DNA from: JAAUSY01 sp964526735
GTDB taxonomy: Bacteria > Chloroflexota > Chloroflexia > Chloroflexales > Chloroflexaceae
Length of the DNA: 24,923 nucleotides
NCBI GenBank assembly: GCA_964526735.1
Contig: CAZGLO010000051.1
Span: forward strand, 1-24,923
Reading direction: 5' to 3'
Position numbers and translations under genes: made by a program. The notes under the pieces are model-generated. The model saw only the letters and a program-made list of their open reading frames with translations. It made no database searches and was not told where the DNA came from. The stretch's first letter is position 1, and every line of letters starts with the position of its first letter. Of this stretch, positions 1-6,710 are shown piece by piece.

Positions 1-79
1 TTTCCTCCACTGCCGTTCAAACGGCGTGGCTTCCACCGCGTAAGAGTCGGTGAGATAAAGTGAGAATGTATAGGGCTAC

Positions 80-108
80 TTGCCAAAACCGCGGAACGAT
101 GGTACAAT
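80..108 (+). promoter_or_regulatory. Promoter of the tRNA-Arg gene
   Basis: A -35 box TTGCCA (80-85) and an extended -10 TGgTACAAT (100-108) are separated by exactly 17 bp, so transcription should start near 115, about 35 nt before the tRNA. Bases 1-60 upstream hold two short hairpins (CCAC-t-GCCGT with ACGGC-GTGG at 7-29, and CACCG with CGGTG at 34-52) that I cannot assign; they may be the tail of something left of the window. Confidence 0.75.
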
Positions 109-149
109 GACGAGCGCAGTCAAGGGAAGGGGATTCCGTATTGACATCT

Positions 150-226
150 GACCCCGTAGCTCAGTGGATTAGAGCGTCTCCCTGCGGAGGAGAAGGCCGT
201 GCGTTCGAGTCGCACCGGGGTCGCCA
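150..226 (+). tRNA. tRNA-Arg (anticodon GCG)
   Basis: A full cloverleaf is visible: acceptor GACCCCG (150-156) with CGGGGTC (216-222), D stem GCTC/GAGC, anticodon stem TCTCC/GGAGA around the loop CTGCGGA, T stem GTGCG/CGCAC with TTCGAGT loop, discriminator G and an encoded CCA end. The anticodon at 184-186 is GCG, which reads CGC and CGU. A20 in the D loop agrees with arginine identity. An A34 (ACG) anticodon modified to inosine is the more usual bacterial choice for this box, so the unmodified G34 is somewhat unusual. Confidence 0.95.
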
Positions 227-246
227 ACTACAGAAAACGGTTTCGC

Positions 247-282
247 AAGCGCTCAGGGTTTTTTGCCTGGGCGTTTGTGTTT
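247..282 (+). terminator. Terminator after tRNA-Arg
   Basis: Arms 247-257 and 266-276 form an 11-bp stem (AAGCGCTCAGG with CCTGGGCGTTT, two wobble pairs) with a T-rich loop, followed by TTTGTGTTT. It lies 20 nt past the tRNA and directly before the ribosome binding site of the next gene. Confidence 0.75.
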
Positions 283-302
283 CCAGAGAAGGGAGTTTTT
301 AG

Positions 303-1133
303 ATGAGCAGCACGTGTCCCTCTTGCGGCATGGTGATCAAGAAAAGTGCCCAACGCTTCTGCCCGCACTGCGGCAATGCGTTATCATCCGGCTCTATCGC
401 CGACACCACCCCATCTCCTCCGCCCGCCCCGCCTCAAACCGAGCTTCTCACTCAACCTACTCCTCAGCCCACGCCGCCCACCGACAAGATAGCGGGCACG
501 GCATCCACACCCATGTCTATGCCTCTATCTATGCCCATGACGGGAACAACGCCACCCAGCCCTCTTCATCCCTCTGGTTTCTTCTCTGAGGTTGCCCCCC
601 CACCGCCGCCCAACCCAGAGCCAGCTCCTCCCCACAACACGCCACCAGCAGGGGGAAGAATACTCTCATCTGGGTTCTTCGCAGCAGTGATACTCTGCAT
701 ATTCCTGCCATTTATCACGATATCCTGCGGCCAGGAAGATATCACCCTGACCGGCACCGAACTACTCAATCTGACCGAAGATACAAGCGAGCTTTCGCTC
801 TTGCTTCTCGTTTCGGCTGCAGTAGTAGTAGGAGCAATCATTGTTGGGGTGTTGGCGGGCTTCTCAAAACGGGTTAAAGCATCTGTTGTGGGACTGATAG
901 CGGGGATTGCTGGAGCGGGAGGGCTACTCCTCCTCCGCGAGGCCATCAATGCCGAGATTTTTGCGTCGGATGACAGCCTTGAAGGCATGGAACGGGCGGC
1001 GGATGAGTTTCTGAAGGCAAATATGGAAGTGTCGTATGAGGTGGGGTATTGGCTTGCGATTGGCCTCTTTTCGGCTGCCGCCGTGCTCAATCTCTGGCTG
1101 ATAGCGAGAGTACGGCAAAAACAGCAAGAATAA
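303..1133 (+). CDS. Zinc-ribbon, proline-rich integral membrane protein of unknown function
   Basis: The 276-residue product starts with a zinc ribbon of two CxxC pairs (residues 5-8 and 20-23), typical of bacterial zinc_ribbon_2 domains that precede membrane proteins. Residues 35-118 are a Pro/Thr/Ser/Met-rich linker with a PPPPPN run. Four hydrophobic segments follow at about 123-141, 164-187, 194-211 and 247-268, so the ribbon is probably cytoplasmic and the rest membrane-embedded. A short acidic loop (about 212-246) lies between helices 3 and 4. The start is supported by the GGGAG Shine-Dalgarno-like site 7-11 nt upstream. A tRNA terminator lies between it and the tRNA, and no separate promoter is obvious, so it may depend on read-through. 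Function is not predictable; such ribbon-membrane proteins are common and diverse. The polyproline run is relevant to the yebC gene further along. Confidence 0.85.
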   Translation: MSSTCPSCGMVIKKSAQRFCPHCGNALSSGSIADTTPSPPPAPPQTELLTQPTPQPTPPTDKIAGTASTPMSMPLSMPMTGTTPPSPLHPSGFFSEVAPPPPPNPEPAPPHNTPPAGGRILSSGFFAAVILCIFLPFITISCGQEDITLTGTELLNLTEDTSELSLLLLVSAAVVVGAIIVGVLAGFSKRVKASVVGLIAGIAGAGGLLLLREAINAEIFASDDSLEGMERAADEFLKANMEVSYEVGYWLAIGLFSAAAVLNLWLIARVRQKQQE

Positions 1134-1157
1134 CTTCAGTACATCCACCCCATGCAA

Positions 1158-1212
1158 AAAGCGCGGGCCGGTTTTCTCCACCAAGAAGGGAAAAAACCAT
1201 CTCCCGCGCTTT
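1158..1212. terminator. Bidirectional terminator between convergent genes
   Basis: Arms AAAGCGCGGG (1158-1167) and CCCGCGCTTT (1203-1212) are perfectly complementary. An inner pairing GGTTTT (1170-1175) with AAAACC (1193-1198) extends the hairpin. A-rich and T-rich flanks make it work in both directions. It separates the zinc-ribbon gene from the lipoprotein gene on the other strand. Confidence 0.8.
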
Positions 1213-1313
1213 CTTGTTTGCTTCTATTTCGTTTGTCGTTGGTGGTGTCGTTCCTACCCTATCTGCGATGACAGTGCGACGACGGTAGCGACACCCAACA
1301 ACGATATCTCCAG

Positions 1314-1337
1314 TTGCGATCTATATTGCGATCTATA
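1314..1337. repeat. Two tandem 12-bp repeats
   Basis: TTGCGATCTATA occurs twice head to tail, flanked by GATATCTCC just upstream and GATATCCCC just downstream. It lies in the 3' region of the lipoprotein gene. No function is evident. Confidence 0.7.
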
Positions 1338-1365
1338 GATATCCCCCTGGCAAGGCTTCATTACC

Positions 1366-2310
1366 CTAAGGGTTGAACATCTCTTCATTGATCTCAACCG
1401 CATTCTCGCATGCTTCCGGCAGCGTGATGCTCACCGCATTGATGTCGGTCAAATCATAGGTAAAGGAGACCGTCGCTTCGCTCAGATCGCCACTCATATC
1501 CTCCATCGGAAGCCCTGTCGTTTGGGCCTCAATCTCCATCTTGACCAGGTAGTTGCCATCTTGGGCAATCCACACATCCGCCTTGTTGATGGTCACATTC
1601 TCATCCTGCTCCGCCTCCAGCACCTCTGCCGCATTGGCGATGGAGTAGTGATCCGTCATCACACCATTGACCTCAACTCCCTCCTCAATCAGCTCCGCAT
1701 TTTCGACATCGCCCACAAAGTCCTCCATATCGGGGAAGGAATCATTCGCGGTAGTCGATTTGAGGCATTGAGGATCTTCGCCCGGAAAAGTCATCAACGC
1801 ATAGCTCGTGCCATCAATCTGGAACCCCTCAAGATCAACCTCGGACATATCAAGATCTTCGTCGCCGGAGAAGATAGAGCCTTCCATCTGCACACGTGTG
1901 TGCGTATCTTCGGCGATGTTGTCCCGCGCAAGCTCCATGTTGATCGACCCAGACTGTGGCTCGCCAGCATCGTCTGTGCCCTCAACCGCGATAGTGAGCA
2001 TCGCGTGATAGCTATCGAGTTGGTCAAGGCCTTCCATCGGCGAAATAGGATCGACTGACCCCGTCGTACCATCCGTCGTGCCGCTCGTATCGGTAGCGAC
2101 AGGCTCCGTTTCGCCGGTGTCGGCAGTCGGCTCTACCATGGCTTCAGTAGGGGCAGTGGCGGGTTCGGCAGTCGGCTCGGCAGTCGGCTCGGGGGTGGCG
2201 GTTGGTTCGGTCTCACCACCTCCACACGCAGCGAGTACAAACAAGCTGGCGATGAGAAGGGCGATGATGACGAATCGGTGGGGCCGGTATGGATTGATAT
2301 GGTGTTTCAT
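1366..2310 (-). CDS. Secreted lipoprotein, LolA/LppX-like fold suspected
   Basis: The 314-residue protein has a basic N-terminus, a hydrophobic segment (about 13-27) and a lipobox LAAC with Cys29 as the predicted lipidation site, so it should be anchored to the outer face of the membrane. Residues 30-85 are a Thr/Pro/Glu/Ala-rich spacer with repeated 'EPTAEP' steps, as in many Chloroflexota lipoproteins. The remaining 220 residues have alternating beta-strand-like segments (SYHAMLTI, GSINMELARD, DHYSIANA, KADVWIAQDGNYLVKMEIEA, EATVSFTYDLTDIN) that resemble the half-barrel of LolA/LppX/LprG-type proteins. That fold assignment is by pattern only. Two Cys, at 'PQCLKS' and 'EACENA', could form a disulfide. 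It stands alone between two terminators or gaps. The upstream 254 bp (2311-2564) shows no clear promoter or other gene to me. Confidence 0.85.
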   Translation of the reverse strand: MKHHINPYRPHRFVIIALLIASLFVLAACGGGETEPTATPEPTAEPTAEPATAPTEAMVEPTADTGETEPVATDTSGTTDGTTGSVDPISPMEGLDQLDSYHAMLTIAVEGTDDAGEPQSGSINMELARDNIAEDTHTRVQMEGSIFSGDEDLDMSEVDLEGFQIDGTSYALMTFPGEDPQCLKSTTANDSFPDMEDFVGDVENAELIEEGVEVNGVMTDHYSIANAAEVLEAEQDENVTINKADVWIAQDGNYLVKMEIEAQTTGLPMEDMSGDLSEATVSFTYDLTDINAVSITLPEACENAVEINEEMFNP

Positions 2311-2564
2311 TGAAATGGCGGCGCAGCAACCTACCTGATGTTATCGTGCTGTTGGTTGGGCAGAAGAAACGCCGCTTCTCCTTTCTGCTTTACGAAATAC
2401 TTCAATATATGGCATCCAATAGCGATCTTGAAAGAATGATAGTACAAGAGCGTCTTTCATGCAAGGCTATTTGTATTACATTATCACCATAGTGTCTATA
2501 CGATACCCTGCATACACATCTCTGAAAACCTATCCTTTTCCGCATCCCGACGCTGGCGAGGGGG

Positions 2565-2990
2565 CTAAAATGGCCCTGGTTCTCCGCGCGCCTCCTGGAT
2601 CATCTCAAACAACTCGGCATCGGTCGGGCCACCGCCATTTTGCTCCCACCATTGGCGGTACCACCGAAGATTTTCCGTAAATGCAACAACCACTTCCTGC
2701 TCGTTGAGCGGGCGCACTTTTTGTCGGAGCATCCGCATCGTTTCTTCCCGGTCTGCAGAGCAGATGTCGCTAATACTGAGCAAAATACGCTCTGCTCGCA
2801 AAAAGAATAACTCGCGTTCAATAGGGGGAAACTCGCCCCCTATCTTCCGAATGTTTCCAAGGTAACATATCGTTCGCTGACGCGGGCTACCAGACTCGTC
2901 CCGATAACTCTCTACGAGGTATGCATCGTGAAAACTCGTGTCGGCAATATTGGCATTTTTATGCCGCCGTACCACCCAACGCACATACAT
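2565..2990 (-). CDS. Small stand-alone protein resembling the N-terminal region of IS1634/IS4-type transposases
   Basis: The 141-residue product begins with MYVRWVVRR followed by 'AYLVESYRDESGSPRQRTICYLGNI'-type sequence. The 'V(E)SYRDE.G.PRQRT..YLG' pattern is the usual first 45 residues of IS1634-group IS4 transposases, but no DDE domain follows. The rest (about 55-141) is charged and helical, with 'WYRQWWEQNGG' near the end. The start is fixed by an AGAGGA site 7 nt before the ATG. A good promoter lies 156 nt upstream, so it appears to be an expressed small gene rather than a fresh fragment. It could be a domesticated remnant or a small family using the same domain. No insertion sequence ends or remaining transposase sequence are seen nearby. 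Function is unknown. Confidence 0.7.
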   Translation of the reverse strand: MYVRWVVRRHKNANIADTSFHDAYLVESYRDESGSPRQRTICYLGNIRKIGGEFPPIERELFFLRAERILLSISDICSADREETMRMLRQKVRPLNEQEVVVAFTENLRWYRQWWEQNGGGPTDAELFEMIQEARGEPGPF

Positions 2991-3036
2991 CTGATAGTCC
3001 TCTCTAACCTACCCTTGGTCGTGTCTTGGCGGTAGC

Positions 3037-3090
3037 TGTGTAGATTGTGTAGATTGTTTGGATTGTGTAGATTGTTTGGATTGTGTAGAC
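3037..3090 (-). repeat. Six-unit 9-bp repeat array in the leader of the small transposase-like gene
   Basis: On the plus strand the units are TGTGTAGAT, TGTGTAGAT, TGTTTGGAT, TGTGTAGAT, TGTTTGGAT and TGTGTAGAC, so two versions alternate after the first. The array lies between the minus-strand promoter (3146-3174) and the start codon at 2990, so it is transcribed into the 5' leader. A second low-complexity stretch of TTTGCTTCTT units follows at about 3110-3143. Confidence 0.85.
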
Positions 3091-3145
3091 GAAAGAACGC
3101 GCTGGTATCCGTTTCTTCTTTGCTTCTTTCTTTGCTTCTTTGCAT

Positions 3146-3174
3146 ATTATAGCGTATTTCGTGCGATTTTTGAA
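3146..3174 (-). promoter_or_regulatory. Promoter for the 141-residue transposase-like gene
   Basis: Minus strand -35 TTCAAA (3174-3169) and a perfect -10 TATAAT (3151-3146) are 17 bp apart. It is divergent from the rplS promoter about 45 bp away and implies a leader of about 150 nt. Confidence 0.65.
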
Positions 3175-3216
3175 TACTATATATAATTTTTATCTGCCAC
3201 GTACAGAAAAGCGGCC

Positions 3217-3245
3217 TGCACTTCTGCCGCTAGTTATGCTATAAT
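3217..3245 (+). promoter_or_regulatory. rplS operon promoter with extended -10
   Basis: An extended -10 TGcTATAAT lies at 3237-3245, with only a poor -35 (TGCACT near 3217), as is common for extended -10 promoters. The start site would be near 3252, giving a leader of about 95 nt before rplS. Confidence 0.7.
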
Positions 3246-3271
3246 AGCGACGTTGTAGATTCTGTGAGAAC

Positions 3272-3314
3272 CCTGGCGATGAACGGCCCTGCTGTTCGTC
3301 GTGGCAGGTTTTTT
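3272..3314 (+). promoter_or_regulatory. Attenuator-like hairpin in the rplS leader
   Basis: Arms CGATGAAC (3277-3284) and GTTCGTCG (3294-3301, one wobble pair) extend through a small internal loop by CCTG (3272-3275) with CAGG (3305-3308). Six T follow directly (3309-3314). This is the shape of an intrinsic terminator, placed between the promoter and the rplS start codon. Ribosomal protein L19 leaders are known in other phyla (L19 leaders in Rfam), but I cannot match this one to them. Confidence 0.55.
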
Positions 3315-3347
3315 GTATGTTTGGAGAAAGGAAAACGTTGCCTTATT

Positions 3348-3701
3348 ATGTCGCAAGTACTACTTGAAGAGATTGCTCGTCGTCAATATAAACAAGATAT
3401 TCCTTCGTTCCGTGTTGGCGACACGGTGCGCGTTGGCGTGAAAGTGGTCGAAGGAAGCCGCGAGCGTGTGCAGGACTTTGAGGGCGTGGTCATCCGCCGC
3501 CGCAGCGGTGGCATCAACGAGAACTTCACCATCCGCCGTATCGCCTCACACGGCATCGGTGTGGAGCGGACGTTCTTGCTGCATGCTCCTCGTATTGCGT
3601 CGATCAAAGTGATGCGCCACGGGAAGGTGCGCCGGGCGAAGCTCTACTACCTTCGTGGGCTGCGCGGGAAGGCGGCTCGGATCAAAGAGCGACGGAGATA
3701 A
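3348..3701 (+). CDS. rplS: 50S ribosomal protein L19
   Basis: The product is 117 residues, the usual length of bacterial L19. It shows the family pattern: 'FRVGDTVRVGVKVVEG' near residue 24, 'RVQDFEGVVIRRRSGGINENFTIRR' in the middle, 'GIGVERTFLLHAPRI' and 'RHGKVRRAKLYYLRGLRGKAARIKERR' at the end. L19 sits at the 30S-50S interface. The start is the ATG before Ser-Gln-Val-Leu, which fits the family N-terminus; upstream in-frame codons would run through the leader hairpin. A GGAGAAAGGA purine stretch lies at 3323-3332, a little far from the start. It heads a likely operon that continues with the methyltransferase 15 nt downstream. Confidence 0.97.
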   Translation: MSQVLLEEIARRQYKQDIPSFRVGDTVRVGVKVVEGSRERVQDFEGVVIRRRSGGINENFTIRRIASHGIGVERTFLLHAPRIASIKVMRHGKVRRAKLYYLRGLRGKAARIKERRR

Positions 3702-3716
3702 CCTCTGGCTACTGGA

Positions 3717-4385
3717 TTGTATCCTGTTTACCGTGCATTCATCCGTTGGGCGTTCGACCGGTTTTACCATGAGTTTTCGTGGACGTACGACACGGTTGCG
3801 TGGCTGGTATCACGCGGACTCTGGCAGCGGTGGACGCTCGCCGCACTTCCATATCTGACGGGGCGTATCCTTGAGCTGGGCTGTGGCACGGGGTATGTGC
3901 AAACTGCCCTTGCCGCTTCCGCGCCCGGCTGCGCGGTCGGGGTTGATGAATCTCCCTCGATGCTGGCGCAGACCCGTAGGCGTGTAGAGCGGGCCAATCG
4001 GGCAAGCGGCCAGGCCACTATGGTTGTCCTCACCCGTGCACTAGCCCAATCGCTCCCATTCCAATCCGAGTCTTTCGACACGGTACTCGCCACCTTCCCA
4101 AGCGACTATATTATCCATCCTGCGACCATCGCCGAAATACGACGGGTGCTCTCGCCATCTGGTCAGCTTCTATTGGTCGATGGGGCGCAATTTTGCACCG
4201 CCGGGTGGTATGAATGGCTGGTGTACCTGGCCTACCGGCTGACCTTTCAATCGTCAGTCAACGACACGCCGATTCACATTCCCTACCAGCACACCTTTGC
4301 CGAAGCGGGGTTTGGCCTGCAGCAGTATGAGGAGCAGGTCGGGAAGAGCCGAGTGATTATTGTAGTCGGAAATAAGTCCTCTTAA
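3717..4385 (+). CDS. Class I SAM-dependent methyltransferase (type 11-like)
   Basis: The 222-residue protein carries the SAM-binding glycine motif ILELGCGTG at residues 51-59, the acidic end of strand 2 in 'VGVDESPSML' and the 'SLPFQSESFDTVLATFPSDYI' motif IV segment, then 'EIRRVLSPSGQLLLVDG', all typical of Methyltransf_11 proteins. The N-terminal 45 residues are aromatic and amphipathic and may contact membrane or substrate. The C-terminal part (about 155-205) has a hydrophobic segment around 'GWYEWLVYLAYRLTF'. The start appears to be TTG at 3717, 15 nt after the rplS stop; CTG at 3705 in the same frame is the only alternative. The substrate cannot be inferred; the family covers small molecules and quinone or lipid precursors. 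Confidence 0.85.
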   Translation: MYPVYRAFIRWAFDRFYHEFSWTYDTVAWLVSRGLWQRWTLAALPYLTGRILELGCGTGYVQTALAASAPGCAVGVDESPSMLAQTRRRVERANRASGQATMVVLTRALAQSLPFQSESFDTVLATFPSDYIIHPATIAEIRRVLSPSGQLLLVDGAQFCTAGWYEWLVYLAYRLTFQSSVNDTPIHIPYQHTFAEAGFGLQQYEEQVGKSRVIIVVGNKSS

Positions 4386-4421
4386 GGGGAGCAAGAGGGG
4401 GTTGTAATCACGCTCGATAAG

Positions 4422-5063
4422 ATGCTTCCTGATGTAAGCTGCGAACGGCGGTTTCGCGAAAAGGGCTACCGGCGCATCGCAGGGATTGATGAGGCGGGAC
4501 GCGGGTGTTGGGCTGGGCCGGTGGTGGCGGCAGCCGTCGTCCTGCCGTCGTGCGTGCTTGCCAAGCCGTCGTTGCTGACAGGTATCAACGACTCCAAGGC
4601 ATTGACCGAACGCCAACGGACACTCGCCTATAATCAGATTTTCGACACGGCAGAGGGGGTGGGGGTGGGCATTGTCCCTGCGTTCGTCATCGACGGCAAT
4701 GGGATTGTCCCCGCCACCCGTATCGCTATGTTGGTGGCTGTATTATCGATGCCGTGGCCCGTCGACGTGCTTTTAATCGACTCGTTGGCCATCAATGGGA
4801 TCTCTATCCCCCAAGAGTCGCTCATCAGGGGGGATGCGCGGTGTCTCTCTATTGCGGCGGCGTCGATCATTGCCAAGGTCACCCGTGACCGGCTTATGGA
4901 GACGATGGATGGGGTATTCCCCGGCTACGGCTTTGCCAACCACAAAGGCTATGGCACCGCCTTCCACCAAAAGGCGATTGAGCAGTTTGGGCTGACTACC
5001 ATCCACCGGAGAACCTTCCGCCCGGTCACGAAGCACATTGCTCCTTCGCCTCACCAAGAATAA
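4422..5063 (+). CDS. rnhB: Ribonuclease HII
   Basis: RNase HII removes RNA from RNA-DNA hybrids and cuts at misincorporated ribonucleotides. The 213-residue protein shows the family signature GIDEAGRGCWAGPVVAAAV, with the metal ligands Asp23 and Glu24 followed by a Gly-Arg-Gly turn, 'NDSKALTERQR' around residue 56-66, Asp120 in 'LLIDSL', Asp138 in 'IRGD' and the 'SIAAASIIAKVTRDR' helix (about 143-157). The length is normal. A purine-rich site (GGGGAGCAAGAGGGGG) lies 20-35 nt upstream of the ATG and there is no better in-frame start. It is the third gene of the rplS operon; rplS with rnhB is a common bacterial pairing. Confidence 0.95.
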   Translation: MLPDVSCERRFREKGYRRIAGIDEAGRGCWAGPVVAAAVVLPSCVLAKPSLLTGINDSKALTERQRTLAYNQIFDTAEGVGVGIVPAFVIDGNGIVPATRIAMLVAVLSMPWPVDVLLIDSLAINGISIPQESLIRGDARCLSIAAASIIAKVTRDRLMETMDGVFPGYGFANHKGYGTAFHQKAIEQFGLTTIHRRTFRPVTKHIAPSPHQE

Positions 5064-5151
5064 CCCTTGAGGATGAGGAGCGCCCGAGCCTGCCAGCGCC
5101 GGAACCTACCAGCACCAGAGTCCGCATCAGATCCGCATCAGAGGGGATACT

Positions 5152-6015
5152 ATGCCTTCATCATTCAATCCTCGCTACGATCACATTGTCTCGCTTGTGT
5201 TGGTGGTCGTATTGGGGTTGGCCGTGGTCTTGATTATCGATATGAACCCCAATATCCTGCGGGCGCGGCTTGGGGGCGACTTTCCTACTATCACGGTTTC
5301 GTGGGTCTTGATTGCCGCATTGGTGGCCATCACAGCGACCGGCGCTGATTTGCTTGTCCGCTCGCACCCACAGATGCAAACCCGTACTCTTCCTACACTC
5401 AACCTTGGCGTGACGAAGGTAGAGCTTGCGCCCGGCTTCTGGATCCTGCCATCGTTCAGCGTGGTGGGGTCATTTGCGTTCTTCCGCCTCTTCAACGACA
5501 CGCTGCACGGCGCATCGTTTGTGCTGACCCTGCTGGCGACGGGGGGGATTCTCCTACTCGTGCTCACCAGCCAGCACTATGCCCTCGACCGCCAACAGCC
5601 TGTCCGCGATAGGTCGCGCCTCATCCTACAAACAGTCACATACGTGCTTGCGTTTGGGTGTTTCAGCGCGGTCTATTTTACCCGTTTCCGCACGCTCTAC
5701 GCCGCGACGCTCATCAGCACGGTGGCGGTGCTGCTCTCCTACGAGATATTGCAGTGGACGCCACGGCGGGGGCAGATGTCCCTCGCCCTGATCGTTGGGC
5801 TGATGATGGGGGAGATGACCTGGGCGCTGAATTACTGGTCGGCATCTTTTGTGATTGGTGGATTATTGTTGCTAGTTGTCTTTTATACCACCGTCAGCCT
5901 GCTCCAACACCACGCGGCTGGCACTCTCCAGCGCAATCTCCTCATTGAGTATGGGCTGCTTGGTGTCGGGCTATTTCTTGCGCTGGTTTATGCAACGTTT
6001 CGAGGCTCACCATGA
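5152..6015 (+). CDS. Polytopic membrane protein of unknown function
   Basis: The 287-residue product has about eight hydrophobic segments, at roughly residues 11-30, 48-66, 93-112, 117-138, 158-177, 181-200, 211-226 with 230-250, and 265-282. The first loop after helix 2 carries basic residues (RSHPQMQTRT). It resembles the Chloroflexota-restricted membrane proteins annotated as DUF5656, but I cannot confirm that. The start has GAGGGG 8 nt upstream. A tandem TCCGCATCAGA pair lies in the 88-bp gap before it. Its TGA overlaps the ATG of the next gene (ATGA), which indicates translational coupling with tsaC. Confidence 0.8.
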   Translation: MPSSFNPRYDHIVSLVLVVVLGLAVVLIIDMNPNILRARLGGDFPTITVSWVLIAALVAITATGADLLVRSHPQMQTRTLPTLNLGVTKVELAPGFWILPSFSVVGSFAFFRLFNDTLHGASFVLTLLATGGILLLVLTSQHYALDRQQPVRDRSRLILQTVTYVLAFGCFSAVYFTRFRTLYAATLISTVAVLLSYEILQWTPRRGQMSLALIVGLMMGEMTWALNYWSASFVIGGLLLLVVFYTTVSLLQHHAAGTLQRNLLIEYGLLGVGLFLALVYATFRGSP

Positions 6016-6668
6016 ACTCTTCAAACTCTTCTGGAAAGACTCCTACCCGCACCACATCGCGCACGACGCTCATTGCCCCGATTGAATCCTCTGCCACCTT
6101 GTCGGAAGCGCTGACCTATTTGCGGGCGGGATGGCCCATCGCCTTCCCCACCGACACGATCTATGGCATAGGGGTGCCTGCCCTCAACGAAGAGGCGATC
6201 CACCGGCTATATGAGGTCAAGCGCCGCCCCTACTCAAGCCCTATCCCCGTGCTGCTTGCAGACAGTGCGGATGTATCGCAGGTCGTGGCAAATTTCCCAC
6301 CAGCCGCCAATAACCTTGCCCAACGCTATTGGCCGGGCGGGTTATCGCTGATTGTGTCGGCGGCAGCGCATCTGCCTGCGCAGTTGGTGGCGGAGGATAA
6401 GACCGTCTCCGTGCGCGTCCCCAACCACGCCTGGCTGCGGCTCTTGATCCGGCGGTTGGGGCAACCGCTTGCAACCACCAGCGCCAACCTCCATAGCCAC
6501 CCCAACACCACGACTGCCCACGAGGTAGCTGCTCAAATCGGGGCGGACATACCGTTTATCGTAGATGGTGGGGCAACGCCGGGGGCGGTTCCCTCAACAA
6601 TTGTCCGCTGCACCACTCCTGAACTGCAGATTATCCGGCAGGGGGTTGTGGTGATTGAGACCAAATGA
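6012..6668 (+). CDS. tsaC: L-threonylcarbamoyladenylate synthase (TsaC/Sua5/YrdC)
   Basis: This enzyme makes threonylcarbamoyl-AMP from threonine, bicarbonate and ATP for the t6A37 modification of ANN-decoding tRNAs. The 218-residue protein is a single YrdC domain: 'AFPTDTIYGIGVPA' at about 43-56, the 'YEVKRRPYSSPIPVLLAD' segment matching the family K-x-R-P loop, 'RYWPGGLSLIV' at about 104-114, 'VSVRVPNHAWLR' and 'PLATTSANLHS' with the S-x-N motif. The first 25 residues are a Ser/Thr-rich extension that may not all be translated, although the ATGA overlap with the preceding gene favours the start given. There is no C-terminal Sua5 domain, so it is of the short TsaC type. Confidence 0.93.
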   Translation: MNSSNSSGKTPTRTTSRTTLIAPIESSATLSEALTYLRAGWPIAFPTDTIYGIGVPALNEEAIHRLYEVKRRPYSSPIPVLLADSADVSQVVANFPPAANNLAQRYWPGGLSLIVSAAAHLPAQLVAEDKTVSVRVPNHAWLRLLIRRLGQPLATTSANLHSHPNTTTAHEVAAQIGADIPFIVDGGATPGAVPSTIVRCTTPELQIIRQGVVVIETK

Positions 6669-6710
6669 GCAGCCTTCTCGTGACAGAACAGAACAGCCAA
6701 GGGGGATCAT

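Noticed and set aside
1522..2058. Plus-strand open frame opposite the lipoprotein
   Set aside because: The minus-strand frame has a signal peptide, lipobox and linker; the opposite frame has no ribosome binding site or recognisable domain.
3037..3090. CRISPR array
   Set aside because: The units are 9 bp with no spacers and there are no cas genes.
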